Shown: one piece after another, positions 31,765-40,465 of the stretch
Position numbering within the stretch: position 1 is the stretch's first letter
How the letters are laid out: each line of letters begins with the position of its first letter
Assembly: GCF_021391675.1 (NCBI RefSeq)
Contig: NZ_CP090095.1
Location: forward strand, 1,183,501 to 1,247,500
Source of the DNA: Neorhizobium galegae
GTDB lineage: Bacteria > Pseudomonadota > Alphaproteobacteria > Rhizobiales > Rhizobiaceae
DNA length: 64,000 nt
Reading direction: 5' to 3'
Notes under the pieces: model-generated
Seen by the model: the letters and a program-made list of their open reading frames with translations, nothing else
The model's database searches: none
What the model was told of the DNA's origin: nothing
Program-made: the position numbers and the translations under genes

Positions 31765-32151
31765 ATGGCCGCGTCGCTTCGCATAAACCACCTGTCCATC
31801 ATGGTTCGCGATCTTACCCGCAGCGCCGACTTCTACCACCGGGTCCTGCGCCTGCCGGAAATCGAGTGCAAGGCCCGCAAGCCGAACATCCGCTGGTTCG
31901 GCATCGGCGACGGCCAGTCCATCCACCTGATCGAAGGCGATTTCGGCGATACCTACGTCACCATGTCGACCCATCTCTGCATCGCCGTGACCGACCTCGA
32001 CGGCACGGTCGCCCATATCGCCGGCACCGGCACCAGATACAGCGATCTGGCGAGAAACGAGGGCAAGATCCATATCCGCCGTGACGGCGTGCGGTCGATC
32101 TACCTGCAGGATCCGGACGGCTACTGGCTCGAGATCAGCGACGATTATTGA
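31765..32151 (+). CDS. VOC (glyoxalase/bleomycin resistance) family protein
   Basis: A 128-residue single VOC unit: LRINHLSIMVRDLTRSADFYHRVLRLPE (metal His at the start), a middle NIRWFGIGDGQSIHLIEGD, and SIYLQDPDGYWLEISDDY with the metal Glu near the end. Dimers of such units act as glyoxalases, thiol transferases or antibiotic-binding proteins; which applies is unknown. TTGGAGGGAGACC is a strong ribosome site. A hairpin follows that can terminate both this gene and msrB. Confidence 0.9.
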   Translation: MAASLRINHLSIMVRDLTRSADFYHRVLRLPEIECKARKPNIRWFGIGDGQSIHLIEGDFGDTYVTMSTHLCIAVTDLDGTVAHIAGTGTRYSDLARNEGKIHIRRDGVRSIYLQDPDGYWLEISDDY

Positions 32152-32162
32152 GAATTGGAAAT

Positions 32163-32187
32163 AAGCGCCGGCGGATCACCGGCGCTT
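32163..32187. terminator. bidirectional terminator between VOC gene and msrB
   Basis: AAGCGCCGG pairs with CCGGCGCTT across seven bases, followed on the plus strand by CGGGTGTTTT. It lies between two convergent genes. Confidence 0.75.
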
Positions 32188-32200
32188 CGGGTGTTTTGCT

Positions 32201-32611
32201 TTACTTCATTGCCTCGAAGTCCATCGCGTGGCCGTTGATGCAGTAGCGCAGCCCGGTCGGCGGTGGGCCGTCCGGAAAAACGTGGCCGAGATGGCCGCCG
32301 CAATTGCTGCAGCGGACTTCGGTGCGCACCATGCCGTGCGAAACGTCGCGGATTTCGGTGATCGCCTCCGGATTCACCGCTTCGAAATAGCTCGGCCAGC
32401 CGCAGCCGGAATCGAACTTGGTGTCGGAGACGAACAGCGGCTCGTGGCAGGCGGCGCAGCTGTAGAGACCCTTTTCATGACTGTTCCAGAAGGGCCCGGT
32501 AAAGGCGCGTTCGGTGCCGGCCTGGCGCAGGATGCGGTACTGTTCGGGCGTCAACAGCTCGCGCCATTCCGCATCGGTCTTCTGGACTTTCGGGGTGATG
32601 ACATCGGACAT
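32201..32611 (-). CDS. msrB: peptide methionine (R)-S-oxide reductase
   Basis: A 136-residue enzyme that reduces the R-isomer of methionine sulfoxide in proteins. Two zinc CxxC pairs (CAACHEP and CSNCGGH) and the catalytic Cys in [11 protein letters not shown] are present, with substrate residues in [11 protein letters not shown] and THE-type [12 protein letters not shown]. The ATG at 32611 gives the family start [20 protein letters not shown], after AAGGAACC. It is likely an oxidative-stress gene with its own promoter in the 220 bases before the IS element. Confidence 0.96.
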   Translation of the reverse strand: MSDVITPKVQKTDAEWRELLTPEQYRILRQAGTERAFTGPFWNSHEKGLYSCAACHEPLFVSDTKFDSGCGWPSYFEAVNPEAITEIRDVSHGMVRTEVRCSNCGGHLGHVFPDGPPPTGLRYCINGHAMDFEAMK

Positions 32612-32844
32612 CGCAAGGTTCCTTTCGTTTCCCCATAGATAGGCATTGAGGCCGCGAAGGAAAAGTCCGCGATTGGAGAGCGGATGCCGGCATGGCCGCT
32701 TCCAGTCGAAGCGGACTTCCGAGCCTATCGAGCGGGATTGAACAAATCGGAAAACGTTTGTCCGCAAATCGCGCAAAGCAGTCAGCGCAGCAAGGCCGCC
32801 GAGCTAGGCGCGGGATTCCGGCTGGCGACTAAAGCGTGTCGCGT

Positions 32845-33432
32845 TTAATCTGCCTCGTATCCTGCGGCTTTGAAGTAGTTTCTGCATTCTGTGACGGAGA
32901 AGAGATTGCAGATTTCGCCGAGGGCTTGCGTGATGGCATCGAAGCTGCGGGCAGCCCGCTTTCGCAGCAGCGTCTTGAGTTTTGAGAAGGCCATCTCTAT
33001 GGGATTGAGGTCGGGACTATAGGGCGGCAGAAACAGCAGCCAGGCTCCCTTTGCCCTGACCAGTTCTTCGGCCCGTTCGCTCTTATGAAAGGCGACATTG
33101 TCGAGAATGACGACGTCTCCAGGCGACAGGTTCGGCGCGAGTTGGGTCTCTATCCACGCCTCGAAGATGCGGGCGTTCATCGGCCTGTCAACGATCCAGG
33201 GGGCAACCATGCCATGGGATCGCAGCCCGGCGATGAAGGTTTGGGATTTCCACGAACCGAAGGGTGAATGCGTTCGATAGCGCTGCCCTCGCGCAGACCA
33301 TCCCGACCGCTTCGTCAGCTTTGTGTTCGTCGATGTCTCGTCGATAAAAACCAGCCGGGCCAATCCTTTGTTGAAGAAAGGCTTGCGCCGTGCGGTCCAC
33401 AGTTCACGCGCCCGCGCGATCTCCGGGCGCAA
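32845..33432 (-). CDS. IS630 transposase, catalytic part (frame B)
   Basis: A 195-residue frame with the DDE catalytic core: LARLVFIDETS (first Asp), GDVVILDNVAFHKS (second Asp) and LPPYSPDLNPIEMAFSKLKTLL (Glu). It overlaps the upstream frame around a run of eight adenines (minus strand, complement of 33453-33460), where a ribosome shift would join the two into a full transposase of about 310 residues. Programmed frameshifting is known for some IS630 members; here it is inferred. The element may still be active as nothing is visibly broken. Confidence 0.9.
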   Translation of the reverse strand: MRPEIARARELWTARRKPFFNKGLARLVFIDETSTNTKLTKRSGWSARGQRYRTHSPFGSWKSQTFIAGLRSHGMVAPWIVDRPMNARIFEAWIETQLAPNLSPGDVVILDNVAFHKSERAEELVRAKGAWLLFLPPYSPDLNPIEMAFSKLKTLLRKRAARSFDAITQALGEICNLFSVTECRNYFKAAGYEAD

Positions 33433-33796
33433 CTGCTCGGCGGCCTGCAGGCTTTTTTTTATGGCTCAACCCAAGCCGATGCAGAAGCCGTCCGACACTG
33501 GAGCGATGGACGATGACGCCACGTCCGCAAAGTTCCACGCAAAGCTCGTCCAGCGTCAGTTCGCCATTCTGTGCCAGCCGCTCTCCAACCCACGCGTGCT
33601 GTGCCGAAAGCTTACCGCCGCCAAGGTGCCCCTGCCGGCGCGGCGAAAGCGAACCTGTCTCGCGCTTCAGGATCACCAGATCGTTCACGAAACGCGGCGA
33701 CACCCGAAAATGCCGGGCGGCCTCCCGATGCCCATGGCCTTCTTCCACTAACGCTACGACACGCTCACGCAACGCAATCGGATGTGACTTGCCCAT
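33404..33796 (-). CDS. IS630 transposase, DNA-binding part (frame A)
   Basis: A 130-residue frame with the N-terminal helix-turn-helix of the IS630 transposase (IALRERVVALVEEGHGHREAARHFRVSPRFVNDLVILK) and a second HTH region (LTLDELCVELCGRGVIVHRSSVGRLLHRLG). Near its end the codons run into the A8 tract (LSHKKKP), after which the frame departs from the transposase; a shift there would give LSHKKS leading into frame B. It starts at an ATG 79 bases inside the right end of the element. Confidence 0.9.
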   Translation of the reverse strand: MGKSHPIALRERVVALVEEGHGHREAARHFRVSPRFVNDLVILKRETGSLSPRRQGHLGGGKLSAQHAWVGERLAQNGELTLDELCVELCGRGVIVHRSSVGRLLHRLGLSHKKKPAGRRAVAPGDRAGA

Positions 33797-33874
33797 GGCG
33801 ATCTCCCTTCACATCAAAGGGAATCACGGATGGACTGATTTGAGAACCATGAATCGCAAAAACAGCGACACGCT

Positions 33875-34255
33875 TTAGTGCCCCAGATTGTCGAGTTCTG
33901 GAAACGGGTAGTATTTGAGGCGGCTGTCCTGGCAACGGACATCATCGAGGGTGTAGCCGAGAATCTTTCCGTCGCGCATGGATACGCCGTAACGGGCGGG
34001 ATAATTATATTGCCGTCCAAAGCCGGAAACGCAGAAGGCGTAGATACTCTTCCCCGGATTGAGCAGGACGACGCTTGAAATCTGCGCGCCGTAGATGTCC
34101 CGGTCGCGGAAACCCATGCGACGGGCAGTTTTCAGCACCTCCCGCTTCACGGCATCCGTCGGCGGTGTCTGTGACGATGCGACGCTTTCCGGCACCGATG
34201 TCTGACAGCCCGTCAACAGCAACAAGCCGGCGAATGCCGCAATCAAAAATTTCAT
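33875..34255 (-). CDS. exported lipoprotein, stop codon supplied with the IS
   Basis: A 126-residue lipoprotein: a signal sequence with lipobox LLTGC (Cys at about residue 17), then a small domain (MGFRDRDIYGAQISSVVLLNPG, YAFCVSGFGRQYNYPARYGVSMRDG) with no recognised family. Its present stop TAA is formed by TA of the target site plus the first A of the IS. Without the element the same position would read TAG, so the protein is unchanged. Transcripts would now run into the transposase genes on the same strand. Confidence 0.85.
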   Translation of the reverse strand: MKFLIAAFAGLLLLTGCQTSVPESVASSQTPPTDAVKREVLKTARRMGFRDRDIYGAQISSVVLLNPGKSIYAFCVSGFGRQYNYPARYGVSMRDGKILGYTLDDVRCQDSRLKYYPFPELDNLGH

Positions 34256-34584
34256 GAACCACCCCATCATCTTCAGAAGACAGGGATAATACAGAACCGG
34301 ATCAAGCGGTCTACTCGCGCCAACATTGTGGCGCGAAACTCTCAGAGCGTGTGGACATGCTGCAACGTCGGCGACAACCTGTCCCTTTTGAATATAGGGC
34401 GGTGGGTCTGCTTCTGGCACTAAGCTGCCCCCACGCGTCCGTCGCCCCTGCCATCAAATTCCCGAAAAGTCGCGTTTCTGTGTGTTTCGTCCGGTTCTGC
34501 TTGAGGCGGTGCGACGTTTCCCATAGAAAATCACCTGCCTCCGAACGGTCGGGCGGTGTGGGGCTTCTGAAGCGTGGAGATGAC
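34256..34584. promoter_or_regulatory. divergent spacer with a near-palindrome upstream of mrpA
   Basis: A 329-base non-coding region between the lipoprotein and mrpA. CGCGCCA (34316-34322) and TGGCGCG (34329-34335) form an inverted repeat around six bases, a possible regulator site or hairpin. No promoter of consensus quality was identified for the mrp operon. Confidence 0.4.
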
Positions 34585-36930
34585 ATGGCTGCCAATGCGC
34601 CGGCGTTGACGTTCTTCGCACTCTTCCTTCCCTTCGTAGCTTCCGTTCTGGCCCCCTTCCTCACCCGCCTTTTGGGCGACCGGGCCGCCTTCGTCCTGGC
34701 GCTGGCACCGGCGCTCGCGTTTGCGCATTTCTGCACCTTCCTGCCCGAAATCGCCGCTGGCGAAGTGGTGACCGGCGGTTATGCCTGGGCGCCGAGCTTC
34801 AACCTCTCCTTCTCCTGGTTCCTCGACGGCCTGTCGCTCACCTTCGCGCTTCTCATCACCGGGATAGGCACCCTGATCGTCCTTTATTCCGGCGGCTACA
34901 TGAAGGGTCATGAGGGGCAGGGGCGCTTCATGGCCTTCATCATCGCCTTCATGGGCGCCATGCTCGGCCTCGTCGTCTCCGACAGCTTTCTGATGCTGTT
35001 CGTCTATTGGGAGCTGACCTCGATCACCTCCTTCCTGCTGATCGGCTTCGATCACGAGCGGGAGGCGGCGCGGCGTGCAGCACTTCAGGCGCTGGTGGTC
35101 ACCGGCGGCGGCGGGCTCTGCCTGCTCGCCGGCCTGGTCTTCCTCTGGAACATCACCGGCGTCACCCAGCTTTCGCTGCTCGTGCACCTGGGCGACGGGC
35201 TGCGCCAGAGCCCATTCTATCTCGCCACCCTTCTTCTGGTGCTTGCCGGCGCCTTCACCAAGTCGGCGCAGTTTCCGTTCCATTTCTGGCTGCCGAACGC
35301 GATGGAAGCCCCGACACCGGTCTCGGCCTACCTGCATTCGGCAACCATGGTGAAGGCCGGCGTCTATCTGCTGATGCGGCTGAACCCGGTTATGGGGGAT
35401 ACGCCCGCCTGGGTGATCCTGCTGCCCTTCTTCGGGGGTATCACGCTGATCGCCGGCAGCTTTCTCGCCGTCCGCCAGACGGACCTGAAGCTGATGCTCG
35501 CCTATACGACCATGGCCTCGCTCGGTCTCCTGGTCATGCTGACCGGCTTCGGCTCGGCCCATGCGGTCGAGGCGGCGGTGATTTATCTCGTCGCCCATTC
35601 GCTGTTCAAGGGCGCGCTGTTCATGGTTGCCGGCACGGTGGATCATGAGGCCGGTACCCGCGACGTCACGAAGCTCGGCGGCCTGCGCGCCGCCATGCCG
35701 GTCACCTTCGGCGCGGCGCTGCTGGCGGCGCTGTCGATGGGCGGCCTGCCGCTGTTCTTCGGCTTCCTCGCCAAGGAGGAGATCTATGCGGCACTCGCCG
35801 CCGGCAATCCGCGAGCGGTGTTTTTCACCGGCCTTGCCGTAATCGGCAATGCGCTGATGTTCGCGATCGCCTTTGCCGTGGCGCTGAAACCCTTCCTCGG
35901 TCCCCATGTCGAGACGCCGAAATATGCCCACGAAGGCCCGGTGACGCTCTGGCTGGGCCCGGTTGTTCTCTCGGTGCTCGGCTTGGCTGCCGCACTCTTT
36001 TCCGGCGCGGCGCATCGTTACATCTCCTCGCCGATGGCAAGCGCGATCACCGACCAGAAGATCGTCGTCGACATCTCGACCGTGCCGCATCTCGGTGTGC
36101 CGCTGCTTCTGTCGGTGGTCACCGTGTTGCTCGGCGCGCTCGCCTTCTGGCGGCTGACGGACCTGCGGGCCTTCATGGTGCGGGCGGTGGAAAGCCTCGG
36201 TCCCGGCCCGGACCGCGGTTTCGATCACATTGTCTCCGGCTTGGTGCGGTTTTCGGCTGCTGTCACCCGTCTCATTCAGCCCGGCCGGCTGGAGATCTAC
36301 GTCACCGCGACCTTCATCCTGCTGGCCGTGACACTGCTCGTCCCGCCTTTCGTGTTCGGGGAGCTGCCGGCAATGCCCGCCTGGCCGGAAGAGCTGCTGG
36401 TCCAGGAAGCGGCTTTCTTCGCAATCGCGGTGATCGGCCTTTTCGCCGTGCTGCGCGCAAATGACCGGCTGACGGCGATCGTCTCGCTCGGCATCCAGGG
36501 TTTTGCCGTCGCCGTCATCTTCCTTCTGTTCGGCGCGCCGGACCTGTCGTTCACCCAGTTCATGGTCGAGACCCTGTCGGTCGTCATCCTGGCGCTGGTG
36601 ATGACGCGGCTGCGGCTCTCGCCCCGGGATCACCGGCCTCTGGGACAGTCGCTCTTCGACGGGATGGTCGCGGTCGCCTGCGGCCTCGGCTTCACGCTGT
36701 TGCTTTTGAAATCGACGCAGGCACCGTTCGACACCGTGCTCACCGATTTCTTCAACACCTATTCCAAGACGGTCGCCCACGGCGCCAACGTCGTCAACGT
36801 CATCATCGTCGACTTCCGCGGCACGGATACGCTGGGCGAGATCGCGGTGGTGATGGTGACCGCGCTCGCGGTCCTGGCGCTGATCCGGGTGAGGGCGGGC
36901 AGACGCGCCGGATCGGAGGAGGGGCGATGA
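34585..36930 (+). CDS. mrpA: Mrp cation/proton antiporter subunit A
   Basis: A 781-residue polytopic protein related to respiratory complex I subunit NuoL. The proton-antiporter core is seen in LMLFVYWELTSITSFLLIGFDHE (the conserved Glu/Lys ion path) and FTKSAQFPFHFWLPNAMEAPTPVSAYLHSATMVKAGVYLL. The C-terminal region (about 600-770) carries the MbhD-like and MbhE-like additional helices, as in full-length MrpA. ATG 34585 with GTGGAGATGAC before it is chosen over a long upstream frame. It heads the seven-gene mrp operon exchanging Na+ or K+ for protons; relatives (Pha) are needed for potassium/pH tolerance and symbiosis in Ensifer. Confidence 0.95.
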   Translation: MAANAPALTFFALFLPFVASVLAPFLTRLLGDRAAFVLALAPALAFAHFCTFLPEIAAGEVVTGGYAWAPSFNLSFSWFLDGLSLTFALLITGIGTLIVLYSGGYMKGHEGQGRFMAFIIAFMGAMLGLVVSDSFLMLFVYWELTSITSFLLIGFDHEREAARRAALQALVVTGGGGLCLLAGLVFLWNITGVTQLSLLVHLGDGLRQSPFYLATLLLVLAGAFTKSAQFPFHFWLPNAMEAPTPVSAYLHSATMVKAGVYLLMRLNPVMGDTPAWVILLPFFGGITLIAGSFLAVRQTDLKLMLAYTTMASLGLLVMLTGFGSAHAVEAAVIYLVAHSLFKGALFMVAGTVDHEAGTRDVTKLGGLRAAMPVTFGAALLAALSMGGLPLFFGFLAKEEIYAALAAGNPRAVFFTGLAVIGNALMFAIAFAVALKPFLGPHVETPKYAHEGPVTLWLGPVVLSVLGLAAALFSGAAHRYISSPMASAITDQKIVVDISTVPHLGVPLLLSVVTVLLGALAFWRLTDLRAFMVRAVESLGPGPDRGFDHIVSGLVRFSAAVTRLIQPGRLEIYVTATFILLAVTLLVPPFVFGELPAMPAWPEELLVQEAAFFAIAVIGLFAVLRANDRLTAIVSLGIQGFAVAVIFLLFGAPDLSFTQFMVETLSVVILALVMTRLRLSPRDHRPLGQSLFDGMVAVACGLGFTLLLLKSTQAPFDTVLTDFFNTYSKTVAHGANVVNVIIVDFRGTDTLGEIAVVMVTALAVLALIRVRAGRRAGSEEGR

Positions 36931-36949
36931 GGCTCGTTATCGTGGCGCA

Positions 36950-37132
36950 CCCCCCTCTGCCCTGCCGGGCATCTCCCCCACAAGGGGGAGATCGGATCGC
37001 AGTGAGGCCTCGGCCTCCATCGAGCGTTGCGATCGGGGCTTCTCTTTTGGGGGGAGGTTGCGTAGAGGCAGGCCAGCGCGCCCAGCCGATCTCCCCACCC
37101 GTGGGGGAGATGCCCGGCAGGGCAGAGGGGGG
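36950..37132. repeat. paired RIME-like intergenic repeats in the mrp operon
   Basis: Copy A (36950-36995) contains CCCTGCCGGGCATCTCCCCC and ends in GGGGGAGATCGG; copy B (37085-37132) is nearly the same sequence in inverse orientation. Together they frame about 90 bases and could fold into one long stem. Such mosaics are typical of rhizobial intergenic space. They separate mrpA from mrpB, which usually abut. Confidence 0.8.
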
Positions 37133-37215
37133 CTGGCAGAGTTCTACCTGCGGAGGGAACGGACCTTGTTCAACCTCCAAGAAGTGGTGGCAACCAATGC
37201 ACGAGGTGCTCATCC

Positions 37216-37653
37216 ATGAACACTCTCATCCTGCGCACCGTCGCCCCCTCTCTGACCGCGTTGATGCTGCTGTTCTCCGTCTTTGTCCTGCTGCGCGGCC
37301 ACAACGAACCCGGCGGCGGGTTCATCGGCGGGTTGATCGCGGCCTCGGCGCTGGCGATCTACGGCATCGCCTTCGGTGTGCCTTCGGTACGCCGCGCGAT
37401 CCGGTTCCACCCGATGGCGATCGCCGGCTTCGGCCTGCTGCTCGCCACCCTTTCCGGGGTGCTGTCGATCTTCTTTGGCGTGCCGTTCATGACCGGGCTC
37501 TGGGTCTATCCCGTCGTCTTCGACGTCGAGTTGCCGCTCTCGACGGTGATGTCTTTCGATATCGGCGTCTATCTGGTCGTGGTCGGGGCGATCACCTCGA
37601 TCGCGCTTGCGCTCGAACAAGAGCCGGGCTCCGACGTGGAGGGGAAGGACTGA
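37216..37653 (+). CDS. mrpB: Mrp antiporter subunit B
   Basis: A 145-residue membrane protein with four spans, matching MnhB/Mrp[49 protein letters not shown], where [11 protein letters not shown] is the family signature, and [31 protein letters not shown]. It is required for the complex but has no catalytic motif known. It overlaps mrpC by three bases (TGATG). Confidence 0.95.
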   Translation: MNTLILRTVAPSLTALMLLFSVFVLLRGHNEPGGGFIGGLIAASALAIYGIAFGVPSVRRAIRFHPMAIAGFGLLLATLSGVLSIFFGVPFMTGLWVYPVVFDVELPLSTVMSFDIGVYLVVVGAITSIALALEQEPGSDVEGKD

Positions 37654-38030
37654 TGGAAGCGCTGTTTTCGATCCTCATCGGCCTGTTCTTTGCGGGCGCC
37701 ATCTACCTCATCCTGTCGAAATCCACCGTGCGCATCCTGCTCGGCGTGGTGCTGCTCGGCAACGCGGTCAACCTGCTGCTCTTCACCGCCGGCCGGCTCA
37801 CCCGCGAAGTGCCGCCGATCATCCCGGCCGGCATGGACACGCTGTCGCCAGGCGCCGCCAATCCTCTGCCGCAGGCGCTGATCCTGACGGCGATCGTCAT
37901 CTCGTTTTCCTTCTTCGCCTTCCTCCTGGTGCTGACCTACCGCGCCTACCAGGAGCTCGGCACTGACGATACCGACGAGATGCGGCTCGCCGAACCGCGG
38001 AACGAGCAACTTCCGCCCATGGGGTATTGA
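37653..38030 (+). CDS. mrpC: Mrp antiporter subunit C
   Basis: A 125-residue three-span protein homologous to NuoK of complex I: LFSILIGLFFAGAIYLILSKSTVRILLGVVLLGNAVNLLLFTAG, then PLPQALILTAIVISFSFFAFLLVLTYRAY. The ALILTAIVI segment is strongly conserved. Start codon ATG overlaps the mrpB stop. After it the operon is broken by about 400 bases of repeats before mrpD. Confidence 0.95.
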   Translation: MEALFSILIGLFFAGAIYLILSKSTVRILLGVVLLGNAVNLLLFTAGRLTREVPPIIPAGMDTLSPGAANPLPQALILTAIVISFSFFAFLLVLTYRAYQELGTDDTDEMRLAEPRNEQLPPMGY

Positions 38031-38088
38031 GGGGATGGTGTTGCAGGTCGTCATGTTCTTTCCCGCCACCGGCTTCGGATGCCGCGGC

Positions 38089-38312
38089 ACCCCCCTCTGC
38101 CCTGCCGGGCATCTCCCCCCCAAGGGGGGAGATCGGCCAGCGGCGGGTTTCCCGCTTCCTATTTCTCCGCTTTCTGTTGAGCGATATGGGACGCCAGGGG
38201 GTGCAGCAGTCTTAACCCTCCCCCTTGTGGGGAGGGTGGCCGGCAGGCGGGAGGGGTTTTATTCACAGCGAAGACCCCTCCCCAACCCCTCCCCACAAGG
38301 GGGAGGGGCTCC
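38089..38312. repeat. RIME-like and GC-hairpin repeats between mrpC and mrpD
   Basis: 38089-38138 is a third copy of the element seen at 36950 (CCCTGCCGGGCATCTCCCCC). From 38215 to about 38312 a second repeat type appears: CCCTCCCCCTTGTGGGGAGG, then its inverse around ACAAGGGGGAGGGG. These can pair into hairpins. The whole spacer from 38031 to 38429 (399 bases) holds no gene. Confidence 0.8.
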
Positions 38313-38429
38313 ACGCACCGCCTCGCATCCCATATGGCATCGCCCTGCGCTCGCGGAGGACTCCAAGAGCGGGTCGGGGCAAATGGCTCGACTTGGGAAA
38401 GCCGACACCCCACCGGGAGGCATCCACTG

Positions 38430-39995
38430 ATGGCCTCTCCGTCCGTCGATCTCTCCGCAGCCCTGATCCTCGCCGCCCCGGCGCTTCCCGACTGGCTGGT
38501 CGTTCTCCCGGTCGCGCTGATGATCGGCCTCGGTGCCGTGCTGATGATGGTGCGCAAGTCCGTCCGCCTGCATGGCGGCATCGCGATTGCCGGGTTGGCG
38601 CTGCTTGTCCTCCTCGATGCCGCTCTGCTCTGGCGCGTCTCGGTCCATGGTCCGGTCACCATGGTGATGGGCCGCTGGCTGCCGCCCTTCGGGATCGCGT
38701 TCACCGCCGACCTTTTCGGCGCGGTCATGGCGCTCGCCGCGGCGATCGCAGCCCTTGCCGCCGGGATATTCGCGCTCGCCGATATCGACGCGAGCGGCCG
38801 GCGCTACGGCTTTTACCCGTTCCTGATGCTGCTGATGGCCGGCGTCACGGGCGCGTTCCTGACCGGCGACATCTTCAACCTCTATGTCTGGTTCGAGGTG
38901 CTGCTGATCTCGTCCTTCGGCCTCCTGATCCTCGGCTCGCAGCCGGAACAGATCGACGGCGCGCTGAAATACGCGGTCCTCAACCTGATCGGCACGACGC
39001 TGTTCCTGATCGCGGTCGGTTACCTCTATGCGATCTTCGGCACGCTCAACATGGCCGATATCGCCCGCAAGGCGGCAGGCCTGCGCGAGACCGCGCCGCT
39101 GACGACGCTGACGGCGCTGTTCATCCTGGCGTTCGCGATGAAGGCCGCCGCCTTTCCGGTGAATTTCTGGCTGCCGGCCTCCTATCACACGCCGCGCGTG
39201 GTCGTGTCGGCGCTGTTCGGCGGGCTGCTCACCAAGGTCGGCATCTATTCGCTGATCCGCGTCACGGTCATGCTCTTCCCCGTCGAGCGCGAGGCGTTGA
39301 GCCTGATCGTCGCCATCTCGGCGGCGCTCACCATGCTGGTCGGCGCGCTCGGCGCCCTGGCGCAGAACGATATCCGCCGGCTCGTCGGTTACGTGGTCAT
39401 CGCCGGCATCGGCAACATGATGGCGGGCGTCGCGATCGGCACGCCGGCGGCCGTCAGCGGCGCCATCCTCTATGCGCTGCATTCGGTGGTGACCATGACC
39501 GCGCTTTATCTGGTGGCGGGCGAAGCGGGTAGGCTCGGCGGCACCTGGGCGCTCTCCGGCCTCGGCGGGCTTTACCGGAAGGCGCCGTGGTTCTCCGGCG
39601 CCAGCTTCCTGCTGTTCCTCGCCGCCTCCGGCCTGCCGCCGCTCTCCGGCCTGTGGCCCAAGGTGGCGCTCCTGAAAGCTTCGCTCGATATCGGCGCCTG
39701 GTGGCTGGCCGCGGCGATCCTCCTTTCCGCCTTTCTGATCACGCTGGCGCTCGCCCGCGTCTTCCTGCTTGCCTTTTGGCGGCCGCAGCCCGACCCTGTT
39801 CCCGAGGCCGCCGCTCCGGCCGGCACGTCCGTCGACTGGCGTATCGCCCTGCCGCTCGGCTGCCTGACGGCGCTCGTCGTTCTTTTCGGCCTGCTGCCGG
39901 AACCGCTGCTCGATCTGGCCCAGAGGGCGGCGGAGGGGCTCGGCGAGCCGGCGGCCTATATCCAGTCGGTCTTCCCGGGAGGGACAGCGCGATGA
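38430..39995 (+). CDS. mrpD: Mrp antiporter subunit D
   Basis: A 521-residue, fourteen-span protein related to complex I subunits NuoM/NuoN. Conserved stretches: GDIFNLYVWFEVLLISSFGLLILG (proton-path Glu), FAMKAAAFPVNFWLPASYHTPRVVVSALFGGLLTKVGIYSLIR (conserved Lys residues) and ASGLPPLSGLWPKVALL. The second antiporter-like subunit of the complex. ATG 38430 follows GGGAGGCATCCACTG, overlapping repeat-derived sequence. It overlaps mrpE by four bases. Confidence 0.95.
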   Translation: MASPSVDLSAALILAAPALPDWLVVLPVALMIGLGAVLMMVRKSVRLHGGIAIAGLALLVLLDAALLWRVSVHGPVTMVMGRWLPPFGIAFTADLFGAVMALAAAIAALAAGIFALADIDASGRRYGFYPFLMLLMAGVTGAFLTGDIFNLYVWFEVLLISSFGLLILGSQPEQIDGALKYAVLNLIGTTLFLIAVGYLYAIFGTLNMADIARKAAGLRETAPLTTLTALFILAFAMKAAAFPVNFWLPASYHTPRVVVSALFGGLLTKVGIYSLIRVTVMLFPVEREALSLIVAISAALTMLVGALGALAQNDIRRLVGYVVIAGIGNMMAGVAIGTPAAVSGAILYALHSVVTMTALYLVAGEAGRLGGTWALSGLGGLYRKAPWFSGASFLLFLAASGLPPLSGLWPKVALLKASLDIGAWWLAAAILLSAFLITLALARVFLLAFWRPQPDPVPEAAAPAGTSVDWRIALPLGCLTALVVLFGLLPEPLLDLAQRAAEGLGEPAAYIQSVFPGGTAR

Positions 39996-40465
39996 TCACC
40001 TATATCCTGTCCCTGGTCTTTGCCGTTGTCTGGGTCGCGGTCACCGGTAGCGCCACGCTGCACAACCTGATCTTCGGTTTTGCGCTGTCGACGCTCGTGC
40101 TCTGGATCGTCCGCGACGAGATGGGTGCCCGCGGTTACTGGCGGCGGCTCGGCCGCATCCTGTCGCTGCTCGCGCTGTTCCTGAAGGAACTGGCGCTGTC
40201 GGCCTGGAAAGTGGCGGTGCTGGTGATGAGCCCGCGCATGGACCTGAAGCCCGGCATCTTCGCCTTTCCGCTGACCGTGACCCGCGATTTCGAGATCACC
40301 CTGCTTGCCAACCTCATCACGCTGACGCCCGGCACGCTGTCGGTCGACGTCTCCGAGGACCGCAAGACGCTGTTCGTCCACGCGATCGATTGTTCCGACA
40401 TCGAAGCCACGAAGCGGGATATCGCCAATGGCTTCGAGCGCAAGATCATGGAGGCGTTCCGATGA
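39992..40465 (+). CDS. mrpE: Mrp antiporter subunit E
   Basis: A 157-residue protein of the MnhE/MrpE family: two membrane spans at the start (YILSLVFAVVWVAVTG, NLIFGFALSTLVLWIV), a third after RRLGRILSLLALFLKELALSAWKVAVLVMSP, then a soluble end with LLANLITLTPGTLSVDVSEDRKTLFVHAID, the family hallmark. ATGA overlap with mrpD shows coupled translation, and it overlaps mrpF by four bases. Confidence 0.95.
   Translation: MITYILSLVFAVVWVAVTGSATLHNLIFGFALSTLVLWIVRDEMGARGYWRRLGRILSLLALFLKELALSAWKVAVLVMSPRMDLKPGIFAFPLTVTRDFEITLLANLITLTPGTLSVDVSEDRKTLFVHAIDCSDIEATKRDIANGFERKIMEAFR

Larger units (their letters stand above)
32832..33875. mobile_element. IS630-family insertion sequence, complete
   Basis: A 1044-base element bounded by inverted ends: the left end reads AAGCGTGTCGC and the right end, reversed, begins the same way, then diverges (GTTT against TGTTT). 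A TA flanks both ends (32830-32831 and 33876-33877), the target duplication of IS630/Tc1-like elements. It carries two overlapping transposase frames on the minus strand. The right-hand TA lies in the stop codon of a lipoprotein gene. Confidence 0.92.

Noticed and set aside
34531..36780. Very long open frame on the minus strand opposite mrpA (about 750 codons)
   Set aside because: It mirrors the GC-rich codon pattern of mrpA, is rich in Arg/Gln/His, has no recognisable domain and would overlap a certain gene fully.
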